Assembly: GCF_036325985.1 (NCBI RefSeq)
Contig: NZ_JAUHLI010000012.1
Location: forward strand, 99,027 to 163,026
Origin: Alkalimonas cellulosilytica
GTDB taxonomy: Bacteria; Pseudomonadota; Gammaproteobacteria; Enterobacterales; Alteromonadaceae
Reading direction: 5' to 3'
Length of the DNA: 64,000 nt
A model generated the notes under the pieces. It was not told the origin of the DNA, ran no database searches, and saw nothing but the letters and a program-made list of their open reading frames with translations. This document shows positions 40,003 to 49,372 of the stretch, in pieces (position 1 is the first letter of the stretch; the number at the start of each line of letters is the position of its first letter). A program made the translations under genes and the position numbers.

Positions 40003-40742
40003 TGGGCGGTATAGCCACCGTCAATCAGCTGCAAACTGCCAGTGATAAAGGCAGCCTCCGGGCTGGCCAGAAACGCCACCAGTGCTGCCACTTCTTCTGG
40101 TTTCCCTAAACGCCCCAGAGGCTGCTCAGCCGCTTCTTCGCGGTGCACCTCATTGGCATCACGGCCACTTTGAGCGCAATAGCGGGCTATGGCCTGCTGG
40201 TACAAAGGTGTATCGATGGTACCGGGACAAACGGCATTGCAGCGAATATTAAAGTTGGCGTAATCGAGCGCGGTGGTGCGCGCCATGGAAGCCAGGGCGG
40301 CTTTGGTCAGGTTGTAAGCAAAAGAGTTGCGTTTACCAATGACCGCTTGATCCGAGGCCATCAGCAGAATAACGCCATTGCGCTGCTGCTTCATCACCGG
40401 CAACACCGCCTGCACCGCGGCAAAAGCTCCTTTCACATTGAGCGCAAACAGCTCATCCAGCATCGCTTCAGTTGTCTGCTCAATATCGGCCGACAGATGG
40501 CGACCGGCATTGGACACCAGCACATCAATGCGGCCATACGCAGCTATTATCTGAGCGATCACCTGCTGCACCGCTGCAACATTACTGACATCGCAAGCCT
40601 GATAGACACCTTCCGGGCCAGGCTGAATATCCAGATTAATCACCTGATAGCCTTGCTGCAGCAATTTTGCCACCACGGCTGCCCCGATGCCGGCACTGCC
40701 CCCCGTGACCACAGCTACTGGAACTGTTCCCTTATTTTGCAT
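39999..40742 (-). CDS. Short-chain dehydrogenase/reductase
   Basis: This encodes 247 residues. The NAD(P) motif is TGGSAGIG near 13, SNAGRHL near 80, the catalytic Ser segment LLMASDQA, Tyr/Lys in SFAYNLTKAAL, and CPGTIDTPLY after it. LDIQPG after strand 2 carries Asp, suggesting NAD. ATG 40742 fits the family start. It is the first gene of a pair with a fuconolactonase-like hydrolase, so L-fucose-type dehydrogenase activity is a fair guess. Confidence 0.87.
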   Translation of the reverse strand: MQNKGTVPVAVVTGGSAGIGAAVVAKLLQQGYQVINLDIQPGPEGVYQACDVSNVAAVQQVIAQIIAAYGRIDVLVSNAGRHLSADIEQTTEAMLDELFALNVKGAFAAVQAVLPVMKQQRNGVILLMASDQAVIGKRNSFAYNLTKAALASMARTTALDYANFNIRCNAVCPGTIDTPLYQQAIARYCAQSGRDANEVHREEAAEQPLGRLGKPEEVAALVAFLASPEAAFITGSLQLIDGGYTAQ

Positions 40743-40886
40743 GCTGGTAAACTCCGCAGGCTGCCTGGCCTGATCCAATCATTAAAACTCGTTGTATCAT
40801 AACAGCTTTCGTCTGTATCGGCTTGAGACTTCCTCTCAGACTGTTACACTCTGACCTATTGATAAGTCGCCATTCAAGGATATTCT

Positions 40887-41351
40887 ATGCAAACCTTAAC
40901 TGCCGGACAAACCGCTCCTGATTTTACGCTGCAAGACCAAAACGGCCAGCAGGTCAGCCTGGCTGATTTTCGCGGCAAAAAAGTGCTGGTGTATTTTTAC
41001 CCACGCGCTTCAACACCTGGCTGCACCGTACAGGCTTGCGGTTTACGTGATAGCAAAGCTGAGTTGGATAAGCTAGGGGTTGTGGTGCTGGGTTTAAGCC
41101 CGGATACCCCGAAAAAACTACTAAACTTTGCCGATAAGCAGCAGCTTAACTTCACCCTGCTGGCCGATGAAGATCACAGTGTGGCCGATGCCTTTGGCGT
41201 CTGGGGACCGAAAAAATTCATGGGCCGGGTTAGCGATGGCATTCACCGCACCAGCTTCCTGATTGATGAACAAGGCACCATTGCCCATGTGTTCGATACC
41301 TTCAAAACCAAAGATCACCACCAAGTGGTACTGGATTATCTGAGCCACTAA
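40887..41351 (+). CDS. bcp: Bcp-type thioredoxin-dependent peroxiredoxin
   Basis: This encodes 154 residues of the PrxQ/Bcp group. The peroxidatic Cys is in YFYPRASTPGCTVQACGLRD and a second Cys five residues later is the likely resolving Cys. It reduces hydrogen and organic peroxides in the cytosol with thioredoxin. It is a single-gene unit between the SDR pair and a sugar dehydrogenase gene. Confidence 0.94.
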   Translation: MQTLTAGQTAPDFTLQDQNGQQVSLADFRGKKVLVYFYPRASTPGCTVQACGLRDSKAELDKLGVVVLGLSPDTPKKLLNFADKQQLNFTLLADEDHSVADAFGVWGPKKFMGRVSDGIHRTSFLIDEQGTIAHVFDTFKTKDHHQVVLDYLSH

Positions 41352-41450
41352 GTCATTTGCCCTGCCAACTCTTGCTTTGGTCGGATCCGGCATGCAAGAG
41401 TTGAAGCTTTGTGCATACTTAATGACACACTCGTTTTCTCTGGAGGTTTT

Positions 41451-42578
41451 ATGCATTCGTTCCAAAAACTCTCTCTCACAGCCGCAACTTTGTTGCTGAC
41501 CGGCCTGATTCAGGCGCAAACCCAGGCCCAGACGATAGACACTGAGCATGGCCCGATCCAAATGAACACCATCGCCGAAGGGCTGCAGCACCCATGGGGC
41601 ATGACGTTTCTGCCGGATGGTCGCATGCTGGTGACAGAGCGTACCGCCAACTTACGTTATGTCAGCATGGATGGCAGCATCAGTGAGCCGATAGCCGGCC
41701 TGCCGGATATTCTGGTCGATGGCCAGGGCGGCTTGCTTGATGTAGCACTGCATCCAGACTTTGCCAGCAATCAATGGGTGTATATCAGCTACAACGAGCC
41801 CACCCCGGAAGGCAGTAGCACCGCCGTTGCCCGGGCACGCCTGAACGGTATGCAACTGGAGCAACTGGAGGTTATTTTCAGTGCTCAACCCAAGATGCGC
41901 AGTCGCCATCATTTTGGCAGCCGGCTGGTGTTTACCGATGATGGCTACCTCTTTGTTACACTGGGCGATCGTGGCTCGCGCCGGCACGATGCACAGACTC
42001 TGGATACTCATCACGGCAAAGTAGTTCGTCTGTATCCGGATGGTACTATCCCACAAACCAACCCCTTTGTTGGCCGTGAAGGGCTGGATGAAATCTGGTC
42101 GTTTGGTCACCGCAATATTCAGGGTGCCGATCTGCATCCACAAACCAGGGAGCTCTGGACCCACGAGCATGGCCCGCAGGGCGGTGATGAACTGAACTTA
42201 ACCGAGGCTGCTAAGAACTATGGCTGGCCAACCATTACGTATGGTGAAGAGTATGGCGGTGGCCATATAGGCCCAACCGAAAAAGAAGGCATGGAGCAAC
42301 CAGTGCATCAATGGACACCGTCCATTGCTCCGAGTGGCATGGTGTTCTATACCGGCGAGCTGTTCAGTGACTGGCAAGGCAATGCCCTGGTGGGCGCCTT
42401 ACGTTATCAGTTGGTCGCGCGACTGGTGATGGATGGCAATGAAGTAACGCACGAAGAGCGTATTGATATTGGCATGCGGGTGCGGGATGTGCGTCAGGGA
42501 CCGGATGGTGCTGTCTACCTGCTGACCGATGAGCCAAATGGCAAGGTATTACAACTAAAACCAGCTAAAAGCGAGTAG
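41451..42578 (+). CDS. PQQ-dependent sugar dehydrogenase family protein (Asd/YliI-like)
   Basis: This encodes 375 residues with a signal peptide of about 24 to 27. The six-bladed propeller shows GLQHPWGMTFLPDGRMLVTER, DGQGGLLDVALHPDF, RHHFGSRLVFTDDGYLFVTLGDRG, GHRNIQG and HEHGPQGGDELN, the calcium and PQQ contacts of soluble aldose sugar dehydrogenases. It probably oxidises aldoses in the periplasm and passes electrons to the respiratory chain. ATG 41451 has GGAGG 5 bases upstream. PQQ biosynthesis genes are not in the window. Confidence 0.9.
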   Translation: MHSFQKLSLTAATLLLTGLIQAQTQAQTIDTEHGPIQMNTIAEGLQHPWGMTFLPDGRMLVTERTANLRYVSMDGSISEPIAGLPDILVDGQGGLLDVALHPDFASNQWVYISYNEPTPEGSSTAVARARLNGMQLEQLEVIFSAQPKMRSRHHFGSRLVFTDDGYLFVTLGDRGSRRHDAQTLDTHHGKVVRLYPDGTIPQTNPFVGREGLDEIWSFGHRNIQGADLHPQTRELWTHEHGPQGGDELNLTEAAKNYGWPTITYGEEYGGGHIGPTEKEGMEQPVHQWTPSIAPSGMVFYTGELFSDWQGNALVGALRYQLVARLVMDGNEVTHEERIDIGMRVRDVRQGPDGAVYLLTDEPNGKVLQLKPAKSE

Positions 42579-42588
42579 TAAACACTAA

Positions 42589-42612
42589 CAAGGGCTGCCT
42601 GAGCAGCCCTTG
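42589..42612 (+). terminator. Intrinsic terminator after the sugar dehydrogenase gene
   Basis: CAAGGGCTGC and GCAGCCCTTG form a perfect 10-bp stem with a 4-base loop, 10 bases after the stop. The T-run is short. It lies between two convergent units. Confidence 0.7.
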
Positions 42613-42664
42613 TCGCTAAATTCAGGCAAAGCCATTCAATGAGCCAGCTTTATCCCTTTAGTCA

Positions 42665-43147
42665 TTAAAAGCTCGGCCCAACAATAATGGATACACGGCG
42701 ATTCTGGGCCCGCCCATCTTCGGTTTGATTACTGGCTATAGGAAAGTCACTGCCCAACCCCCGGGTACTGATTAAGTGCTCAGCCGTCCCTGCCTTAATA
42801 AAAACCTCCGCAACTCTCTGGGCTCTTCGTGCAGAAAGCTGACGGTTGTAGTCATCATCGCCAGTTGCATCCGCATGTCCTTCAATCCGTAATGAATTGA
42901 TCCCAACACTACGCAAGGTATCGCTTAAGCGCCGTACTTCGGCTTTACTGTCTGTCGACAACTCAGCTTGATCAAAGCCGAAAAGCAATAGCACCGATAA
43001 ATTGAGGACCCATTCATCCCCCACAGGTTCAAAGCCTTCTTGCACCAACACCCGGACTTGCTGGCTGGTTAACCCTTGTGTGGATTGACAAGCCGCCAAC
43101 AAAAAAGCTAACAATAAAGTAAAGCTAAAAACTCGAAGTTTTCGCAT
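42665..43147 (-). CDS. yfiB: YfiB-like OmpA-family lipoprotein
   Basis: This encodes 160 residues. The lipoprotein signal is MRKLRVFSFTLLLAFLLAAC, with the lipobox LLAAC. The OmpA peptidoglycan-binding domain has FGFDQAELSTDSKAEVRRL, IEGHADATGDDDYNRQLSARRAQ and GLGSDFPIASNQTEDGRAQNRRV. In Pseudomonas YfiB pulls YfiR off YfiN at the cell wall. It lies directly after yfiN and yfiR on the same strand, so the operon order R-N-B is kept. The 62-base gap holds its own GGTA-type start region. Confidence 0.9.
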   Translation of the reverse strand: MRKLRVFSFTLLLAFLLAACQSTQGLTSQQVRVLVQEGFEPVGDEWVLNLSVLLLFGFDQAELSTDSKAEVRRLSDTLRSVGINSLRIEGHADATGDDDYNRQLSARRAQRVAEVFIKAGTAEHLISTRGLGSDFPIASNQTEDGRAQNRRVSIIVGPSF

Positions 43148-43209
43148 GAGAGTACCTCTTTGTTTTCTCATTCCCTGTATAAAACCAAGGTGGTAATAAC
43201 CAAACCCAA

Positions 43210-44451
43210 TCAAGCCAGCGGCAGCCGGTAGCCATTTCTTCCACTGCCTTTCACCTGATACATGGCGGCATCTGCTGCCTGCATCAATGCTTCAGCACTA
43301 TCCCCATGCTGGGGATAGCATGCCACGCCAATACTGATAGACACCTGAACCGTTTCCTGATTACTCAGGATAATAGGCTGGCTGACCTGGGCAATGATTT
43401 TCTGGCACAGGTGTTGAAGAGCCACGTCGGACTCAGGACCATCAATCAGTACACAAAACTCATCACCGCCAAGCCGGGCAATCAGATCCGTGGTACGCAG
43501 CTGTTGCTGAATACGGCTGGCTAAAGCTTTCAGCACCTCATCGCCTGCGGCATGGCCGTAGGTATCGTTGACCGCTTTAAAGCCATCACCATCAATGTAC
43601 AAAATTGCCAGCTCTCCTGATTGCCGCAGCGCCCGTTCGATAGCGCGATGCAACGACTGTTCGAAAAAATTTCGATTACGAACACCGGTCAGCGCATCAA
43701 AATAAGCATGCTGTTGCAGCTCCGTATGGGCTGCTTCTACATTGGACTGCCATTGACTCAACTCATCCAACAGCGCATTGAAGTCAATCCGCAGCTGATC
43801 AATCTCGGCAATACCACTGCGCGAAATACGATGACTGAAGTCTCGTTTGGATCGGACCATCGAGCTCACAGAAGCCAGCTCCAACAGTGGTTGGCTCATA
43901 ATGTGATGCAAGTGGCGGGTGCCCCAGAGTAGTAATATCAAAGTTAAAACCAGGCAAAGCAACAACCCGATAAAGCCATGCAGCATGTAAAGAGCAATCC
44001 GCTCCCCCTTTGGCCAAAGCGTGATAACCGCAATTTCTTGCTGCTGCATCAGGATTGGACTACTTTCCGGGCTAAGCAACCAATGAATAAAATAATAACC
44101 GGGCCCGGTTGGAGCTTGCTCAGCACTGTCTTGCCAGTCCAAATAATTCGCTCCACCCGACAGAGTGATGCGGGCCTTGAATACATCAGCATCACGCAGC
44201 AGTTGCTCCAATTGTTCAGTAACGATGTCTTTGTCATCAAAGTACACCGCGGCTTCAATAGTCACTGCTGTCGAACGGGCCAATAACTGCAAGTTCAGCT
44301 GAGTAAAAGCCGTCAGCTTTTTCATCCCCAACGCACCAATAAAAATGGCCAGTAGAACAACACTCACGACCACCACCATCATGGTAGTTCGCAGATAAAC
44401 CTGCCGTAGTGATGGCAGGCGCGATGGTTTTCTTTTTTGCAGTACCTTCAT
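43210..44451 (-). CDS. yfiN: YfiN-like membrane diguanylate cyclase
   Basis: This encodes 413 residues. Two membrane helices (about 24-44 and 155-175) enclose a periplasmic domain; a HAMP linker follows and then a GGDEF domain (about 245-410) with RLGGDEFCVL, an intact active site. The inhibitory RxxD pattern is not obvious. In Pseudomonas YfiN (TpbB) makes c-di-GMP and is held off by periplasmic YfiR. It overlaps yfiR by four bases (ATGA). Output is expected to favour biofilm growth. Confidence 0.92.
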   Translation of the reverse strand: MKVLQKRKPSRLPSLRQVYLRTTMMVVVVSVVLLAIFIGALGMKKLTAFTQLNLQLLARSTAVTIEAAVYFDDKDIVTEQLEQLLRDADVFKARITLSGGANYLDWQDSAEQAPTGPGYYFIHWLLSPESSPILMQQQEIAVITLWPKGERIALYMLHGFIGLLLCLVLTLILLLWGTRHLHHIMSQPLLELASVSSMVRSKRDFSHRISRSGIAEIDQLRIDFNALLDELSQWQSNVEAAHTELQQHAYFDALTGVRNRNFFEQSLHRAIERALRQSGELAILYIDGDGFKAVNDTYGHAAGDEVLKALASRIQQQLRTTDLIARLGGDEFCVLIDGPESDVALQHLCQKIIAQVSQPIILSNQETVQVSISIGVACYPQHGDSAEALMQAADAAMYQVKGSGRNGYRLPLA

Positions 44452-45038
44452 AAATCACTCCGGTACTGCCCCAGCCGCAACACACTGGGGTGAATCCTAA
44501 CCTTGCTACGGGATATAGCATCCAGATTAATCTTAAAGCTGGCTTTGCTGTTCTCGACATTGAAACAAAACATCCCACCAATGCTGCAATACTCGTTTTC
44601 TTCCTCCATGGTGATCACAGCGCTGGTCCCAACCGCCTGGTAGAGCTGTTGATAAACCTGGCTGGAGGTTTGACCAAGATAGTAGACATGACAAGATTTG
44701 TGGTCAGTCAGCGCCTGCTCAAGTGTCACCACCTGGCTCACTACAGGCACTTCACCAATGTAATGTGTGGCTTCCATAAGAATATCGGCATACTGAACAT
44801 CACCAAGAATACAGACATCAACCTGTTCAGGCGCCTCAGGCCAACGGCTGTATCGAATGATGCCAAGCACTAAAAATGCAATTTGCTCGGAGATAGGTGC
44901 CAGCTCGGTGGTCTGCTGGGATGCGGCTTTCTCTGCTGCCAGTGAAGCTTCGCTAAAAGCAATGCAGCACAGCAGCATAAGGGCTATCAAAGTTTGCTTT
45001 AAGCAGGGTAAAACAGCTAGGGTCACAACATCATCCAT
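44448..45038 (-). CDS. yfiR: YfiR-family periplasmic inhibitor
   Basis: This encodes 196 residues with a signal peptide (cleavage near SLAA, about 35). The YfiR domain has the family end FKINLDAISRSKVRIHPSVLRLG and the conserved cysteines in CHVYYLG and CSIGGMFC. YfiR binds the periplasmic part of YfiN and blocks it; its disulfides link the system to periplasmic redox state. It is the first gene of yfiR-yfiN-yfiB. Confidence 0.92.
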   Translation of the reverse strand: MDDVVTLAVLPCLKQTLIALMLLCCIAFSEASLAAEKAASQQTTELAPISEQIAFLVLGIIRYSRWPEAPEQVDVCILGDVQYADILMEATHYIGEVPVVSQVVTLEQALTDHKSCHVYYLGQTSSQVYQQLYQAVGTSAVITMEEENEYCSIGGMFCFNVENSKASFKINLDAISRSKVRIHPSVLRLGQYRSDL

Positions 45039-45153
45039 GCAAAGAAAGCGAATACAATCCGGGCATTCATCAAGCGGATAGCTTTGTTTCGGCTAATTGA
45101 GCCAAAACTTGAGTACATTGTAACCATTATACCGACGCTTGGCGAGTCGCCAA

Positions 45154-46227
45154 CTACTCCGCCGCTTCCATCGCCGGTTGCACACGGGTTGACCAGGCAT
45201 TGATGGTTGCTTTTACCAGAGATGCCAACGGGATCGCAAAGAAAATGCCCCAAAAACCAAACATGCCACCGAAAAACAGCACGGCGACAATGATGTAGAC
45301 CGGATGCAAATCAATGACTTCAGAAAACAGCAACGGCACCAGCAGGTTGCCATCCAGTGCCTGGATCACCGCATAAGCCAGCATCAGATAGCCAAATTGC
45401 GGGCTAAAGCCCCACTGAAACAACGCAACCAGTGCAATCGGCAAAGTCACCACAGCGGCGCCAATGTAGGGGATCAATACCGAGAAACCCACCAACACGC
45501 CCAACAGCAACGGATAGTTCAGACCAAAGAGTGCAAACACCGCATAACTCACTGCGCCAACAATCAGGATCTCCAGGATTTTACCGCGAATATAGTTCAT
45601 GATTTGAAAGTTCATTTCCTGCCAAACCTGACCAATCAGCTTACGCTCGGTTGGCAGCAAAGCGGCGAAGCGCTGCATCAGCAGTTCTTTGTCTTTTAAC
45701 ATGAAAAACACTAAGAGCGGCACCAGGATCAGATAAATCATCAGCGCCACCAAATCGACAATCGAGGCCAGTGACAATGACAGCATATCGCGACCAAATG
45801 CCATCAGCCGTTCATCAACCGACTGCATAAAGATATTGACCTGCTCGGTACTAATCACCCCCGGAAAGGCTTCCGGCAGCTCGAGCAGGTACTGCCTGCC
45901 CTGCTCAATCATTTGTGGCATATCCCGCAGCAAGGTACGGCCCTGATGCCAGAATAATGGCATGGTCCACATCAAGACCATGGTGCTCAGGCCAATAAAC
46001 GTAGACACCACCAGACTGGTACTGATGGTACGGGATAAACCTAAGCGGGTTAATCTGGCAACCGGCCACTCCAGTAAGTAAGCAAAAGCAATGGCTACCA
46101 GTAAAGGCGCCAGAATGCGCCCCAGCCAGTAAATGGATAAAAACCCCAGCAGTAACATCAGAAACAGCACCACAACTTGTGGATCAGAAAACTTGTGGTG
46201 ATACCACTTTTTCAGCCAGGACAACAT
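45154..46227 (-). CDS. AI-2E family (PerM-like) permease
   Basis: This encodes 357 residues with about eight membrane helices, of the AI-2E/PerM family: VVVLFLMLLLGFLSIYWLGRILAPLLVAIAFAYLLEWPV at the start, LGVLVGFSVLIPYIGAAVVTLPIALVALFQ, and GNLLVPLLFSEVIDLHPVYIIVAVLFFGGMFGFWGIFFAIPLA. Some members export autoinducer-2 or sodium ions; most have no assigned substrate. In gammaproteobacteria perM often lies beside bepA, as here. Confidence 0.9.
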   Translation of the reverse strand: MLSWLKKWYHHKFSDPQVVVLFLMLLLGFLSIYWLGRILAPLLVAIAFAYLLEWPVARLTRLGLSRTISTSLVVSTFIGLSTMVLMWTMPLFWHQGRTLLRDMPQMIEQGRQYLLELPEAFPGVISTEQVNIFMQSVDERLMAFGRDMLSLSLASIVDLVALMIYLILVPLLVFFMLKDKELLMQRFAALLPTERKLIGQVWQEMNFQIMNYIRGKILEILIVGAVSYAVFALFGLNYPLLLGVLVGFSVLIPYIGAAVVTLPIALVALFQWGFSPQFGYLMLAYAVIQALDGNLLVPLLFSEVIDLHPVYIIVAVLFFGGMFGFWGIFFAIPLASLVKATINAWSTRVQPAMEAAE

Positions 46228-46413
46228 CGCATTTGGCTCCTTATCAACCAGTTCAGCACAGAAGATACAGCAAAGCCCTGTACCTGTCAGATTTGTATGG
46301 TAGATTACCAGATATCCGTGACAAGATAATTGCTGATTTTGCGCTGAACTTCAAACCAGTTTGGCTGCCTAATGCTGCGATTGGCTGTCTCAACGATACG
46401 GGCTGTATTACCA

Positions 46414-47892
46414 ATGATATTTAACTCCTGCCGCTTTCCCCTGCTGCTAAGCTTGCGTAAACACCTGGTCACCGGTTGTTTGCTGGTACTGCTTGGTTGT
46501 ATTCATATCAGCGCTTATGCCAGCCCGAACCTGCCTGATCTGGGTGGGAGCGGCTTTTCGACGTTAACCCCGGAAAAAGAAAAAATCCTCGGTGATGTGC
46601 TGATGCGCCAGGCCAAAGGCTCGCTGCCGATGGTATTCGACCCTTTGTTGGATGAATACATCAATGCCCTCGGTAACCGGCTGGTAGCCAATGCCAACGA
46701 TGTCCGTTTTCCATTTCGTTTTTACTGGATAGATGATCGCAACATCAACGCCTTTGCGACCTTGGGTGGCCATGTCGCATCCCATACCGGCACCCTGGCT
46801 ATTTCTGAAAGTGAAAGCGAGTTTGCCTCGGTGATGGCGCACGAAATTGCCCACGTCACCCAGCGCCATATTGCCCGCTTTGTCGAGGCACAAAGCCAGC
46901 GCGCACCGCTCACGCTGGCCGGTCTGTTAGGTGCCATTGTGCTGGCGACCGTCAACCCGGAAGCCGGTATGGCTGCGATGATGGCTACTCAGGGTGCTCA
47001 GGCACAAGCATCCATCAACTTTACCCGTAGCAATGAGCAGGAAGCTGATCGTATTGGTATGCAAATTTTAGCCGATGCCGGTTTTGATCCCCATGCCGTG
47101 CCAGACTTTTTTCGCCGCCTCAGTGAGCGTAGCCGTTTTATGAACCAACAACTGGCCTTTTTACAAACCCACCCCTTGTCACAAGCCCGGGTCACCGATA
47201 CCCGATTGCGTGCCGAGCGCTTTCCAAAGCGTTATGTACCAGACAGTCAGGATTACACCCTGGCCAAGGCCCGGGTATTGGCCCGTTATCAGCATAAAAA
47301 CGAGGATGTGGTTACCATATTCACACAACGTTTGCAGCAACCTGGTGGCAACACCCGTGCCAATCAATATGGTCTTGCCATTGCCTACCTGGACGCCAAA
47401 CGCTACGCCGAAGCTGAAAAACTGATTGTAGAGTTGCTGGAAAAAGACGAGTACAACCTGTACTACCTGGATGTGTATACCGATGTACTGCTGGGTTTAA
47501 ACCGTGCCAATGAAGCCCTGGAAATGTTGGAGCATCATTACCGGATCCGGCCAAACAATCAGGTGGTCACTCTCAACTACGCTAATGCAGCCATCAAAGC
47601 CGGTGGCAACCGGCTGGCCATTCATTTACTGAAAAATATGTTATTCTACAAAGAAGACAATATTCTGGCCTATGATTTAATTGCCAAGGCTTACCAGAAC
47701 CTGGAAGATTACGCCCGCTTTTACGAGGCGCGGGCAGACTTTCATTATCAACTGGCGAACTATCCCAGAGCGATCGATGATTTGCAGGAAGCTTTGAATC
47801 ATTTATCCAGCAGCGACAAGCTGGAAAATCGACGGCTGGAGTCCAAGCGGCGACAAATGCAAGCCGAGTTTGACCGTTTACGCCGGATGTAA
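46414..47892 (+). CDS. bepA: BepA, periplasmic M48 metalloprotease and chaperone
   Basis: This encodes 492 residues with a signal peptide (cleavage near AYA, about 37). The M48 zinc site is HEIAH, with a Glu ligand in NEQEADRIGMQIL. A C-terminal half of TPR repeats (about 310-490) binds the BAM complex. In E. coli BepA degrades or matures LptD and other outer membrane proteins. ATG 46414 is chosen by the signal peptide. The next gene (yfgD-like arsC) is also the E. coli neighbour. Confidence 0.93.
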   Translation: MIFNSCRFPLLLSLRKHLVTGCLLVLLGCIHISAYASPNLPDLGGSGFSTLTPEKEKILGDVLMRQAKGSLPMVFDPLLDEYINALGNRLVANANDVRFPFRFYWIDDRNINAFATLGGHVASHTGTLAISESESEFASVMAHEIAHVTQRHIARFVEAQSQRAPLTLAGLLGAIVLATVNPEAGMAAMMATQGAQAQASINFTRSNEQEADRIGMQILADAGFDPHAVPDFFRRLSERSRFMNQQLAFLQTHPLSQARVTDTRLRAERFPKRYVPDSQDYTLAKARVLARYQHKNEDVVTIFTQRLQQPGGNTRANQYGLAIAYLDAKRYAEAEKLIVELLEKDEYNLYYLDVYTDVLLGLNRANEALEMLEHHYRIRPNNQVVTLNYANAAIKAGGNRLAIHLLKNMLFYKEDNILAYDLIAKAYQNLEDYARFYEARADFHYQLANYPRAIDDLQEALNHLSSSDKLENRRLESKRRQMQAEFDRLRRM

Positions 47893-47987
47893 AACATACC
47901 AAGCTAACCTCAGGCCATGGTGCACCGAACTTTGCACCTGTGCCTGACTTTCTCTACAATAGCCGGATTTACAGAACCGGAGCATTT

Positions 47988-48335
47988 ATGCTGACTATTC
48001 TTCATAACCCCCGCTGTTCGAAAAGCCGGCAAGCCTTAGAGCTGTTGCAGCAACGTCAGGTTGAGCTTACCGTGATTGACTACCAAAAGCACCCACTAAG
48101 CAAAGCGGAGCTGGCCAGTGTATTGGCCAAGCTTGGGATCCCGGCCAGGGCCCTGCTTCGCACTAAAGAAGACGACTACAAGGAGTTGCAGCTGGATAAC
48201 CCAACGCTCAGCGACGATGTGCTGATGGAAGCGATGCTAAGCCATCCGAAGCTGATGGAACGCCCGGTGGTATTTGACAACACTCGTGCTGTGATTGGCC
48301 GCCCACCCGAGCAGGTACTGGACTTGCTGGCATGA
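47988..48335 (+). CDS. arsC: Glutaredoxin-type arsenate reductase (YfgD-like ArsC)
   Basis: This encodes 115 residues of the ArsC thioredoxin-like family. HNPRCSKSRQAL near 6 carries the catalytic Cys, and RPVVFDNTRAVIGRPPEQVLDLL at the end holds the third Arg of the arsenate site. It follows bepA, as yfgD does in E. coli, so a housekeeping role is as likely as arsenic resistance. It overlaps wrbA by four bases. ATG 47988 is supported by CCGGAG upstream. Confidence 0.92.
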   Translation: MLTILHNPRCSKSRQALELLQQRQVELTVIDYQKHPLSKAELASVLAKLGIPARALLRTKEDDYKELQLDNPTLSDDVLMEAMLSHPKLMERPVVFDNTRAVIGRPPEQVLDLLA

Positions 48336-48913
48336 AGGTAAAAGTACTGATTTTGTATTACTCGAAGCATGGCTCGGTGGCGAAGTTGGCCGATAAAATT
48401 GCCATTGGTGTACAGCAAGCCGGTGCCGAAGCCATCCTGCGTTCAGTACAACCGCTGGATCCGGCCGAGCAACCACAACATCCGGTGATTAACGAGCAAG
48501 AACTAATCGAGTGCGACGCTTTGATTGTTGGCAGCCCGGTACGCTTTGGCGTGATGGCCGCACCGCTGAAAGCCTTTTGGGATCAGACCAGCCAGGCCTG
48601 GATCCGCGGCAGTCTGATTGATAAACCAGCCGGCGTGTTTACTTCGTCGGGTAGTATGCACGGCGGCAACGAAAGCACCTTACTTGGCATGATGTTGCCT
48701 TTACTTCACCACGGTATGCTGCTATGCGGCCTGCCCTACAGCGAGCCAGCACTAAACCAGACCAACCAGGGCGGCACGCCTTATGGCCCCAGTCATGTCA
48801 GCGGCATGACCGGAGACAAAGCCTTTAGCCGGGATGAACAGACTCTTTGCCTGGCATTTGGCCAGCGCATCGCCCGGATCACGCAACAGCTTACAACAGG
48901 AGCATCCCATTAA
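48332..48913 (+). CDS. wrbA: WrbA-type NAD(P)H:quinone oxidoreductase
   Basis: This encodes 193 residues. YYSKHGSVAKLADKIAIG is the FMN phosphate loop; GSPVRFGVMAAPLKAFWDQTSQAW and FTSSGSMHGGNESTLLGMMLPLLHHGML are WrbA hallmarks. It reduces quinones by two electrons with FMN. It overlaps the arsC gene and is followed without a gap by the DUF2069 gene. Confidence 0.92.
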   Translation: MKVKVLILYYSKHGSVAKLADKIAIGVQQAGAEAILRSVQPLDPAEQPQHPVINEQELIECDALIVGSPVRFGVMAAPLKAFWDQTSQAWIRGSLIDKPAGVFTSSGSMHGGNESTLLGMMLPLLHHGMLLCGLPYSEPALNQTNQGGTPYGPSHVSGMTGDKAFSRDEQTLCLAFGQRIARITQQLTTGASH

Positions 48914-49366
48914 ATGAATGCAGGTAAACCGGAGCAACTGGCAGACAACCAGTCACACCAGACCGTGTTGATGGCGGATAAAACCAAACAATTTCTGCTG
49001 ATGGGGCGAATTGGTTACTTTGGTCTCTTTGCCTTGATCCCACTGTGGCTGCTGTGGCTGGCACCACCCAGCCTTGGCAACCCATACATTTTATTGCTGA
49101 TGCTGTGGCTGCCACTGTGGTTTCCACTGCCCGGTATTTTAAAAGGCGAGCCCTACACTTTTGCCTGGGCCAACTTTATTGTGATGATCTATTTTGTGCA
49201 TAGCCTGACCAACCTCTGGGTCGCATCCGGGCTTTACTTCTGGCTGTCGGTAGTGGAGTTGATGCTGGCTTTACTGATGTTTTTTGGCTGCACTTACTAT
49301 GCCCGCTTCCGGGGGCAGGAGTTAGGCCGGAAAATTCCCCGCCTAAAGGACGATCCCCGGCCTTAA
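48914..49366 (+). CDS. DUF2069 membrane protein
   Basis: This encodes 150 residues with three to four membrane helices (GYFGLFALIPLWLLWLAPP, YILLLMLWLPLWFPLPGIL, YTFAWANFIVMIYFVHSLTNLWV and VVELMLALLMFFGCTYYARFRG). LPGILKGEPYTFAWANF is typical of DUF2069. Function is unknown. The gene begins on the base after the wrbA stop, with AGGAG inside the end of wrbA, so it is coupled to it. Confidence 0.9.
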   Translation: MNAGKPEQLADNQSHQTVLMADKTKQFLLMGRIGYFGLFALIPLWLLWLAPPSLGNPYILLLMLWLPLWFPLPGILKGEPYTFAWANFIVMIYFVHSLTNLWVASGLYFWLSVVELMLALLMFFGCTYYARFRGQELGRKIPRLKDDPRP

Positions 49367-49372
49367 ATGAAG

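Noticed and set aside
47988..48335. Arsenic resistance operon at the arsC-like gene
   Set aside because: The neighbours are bepA and wrbA as in the yfgD locus, with no other arsenic genes.
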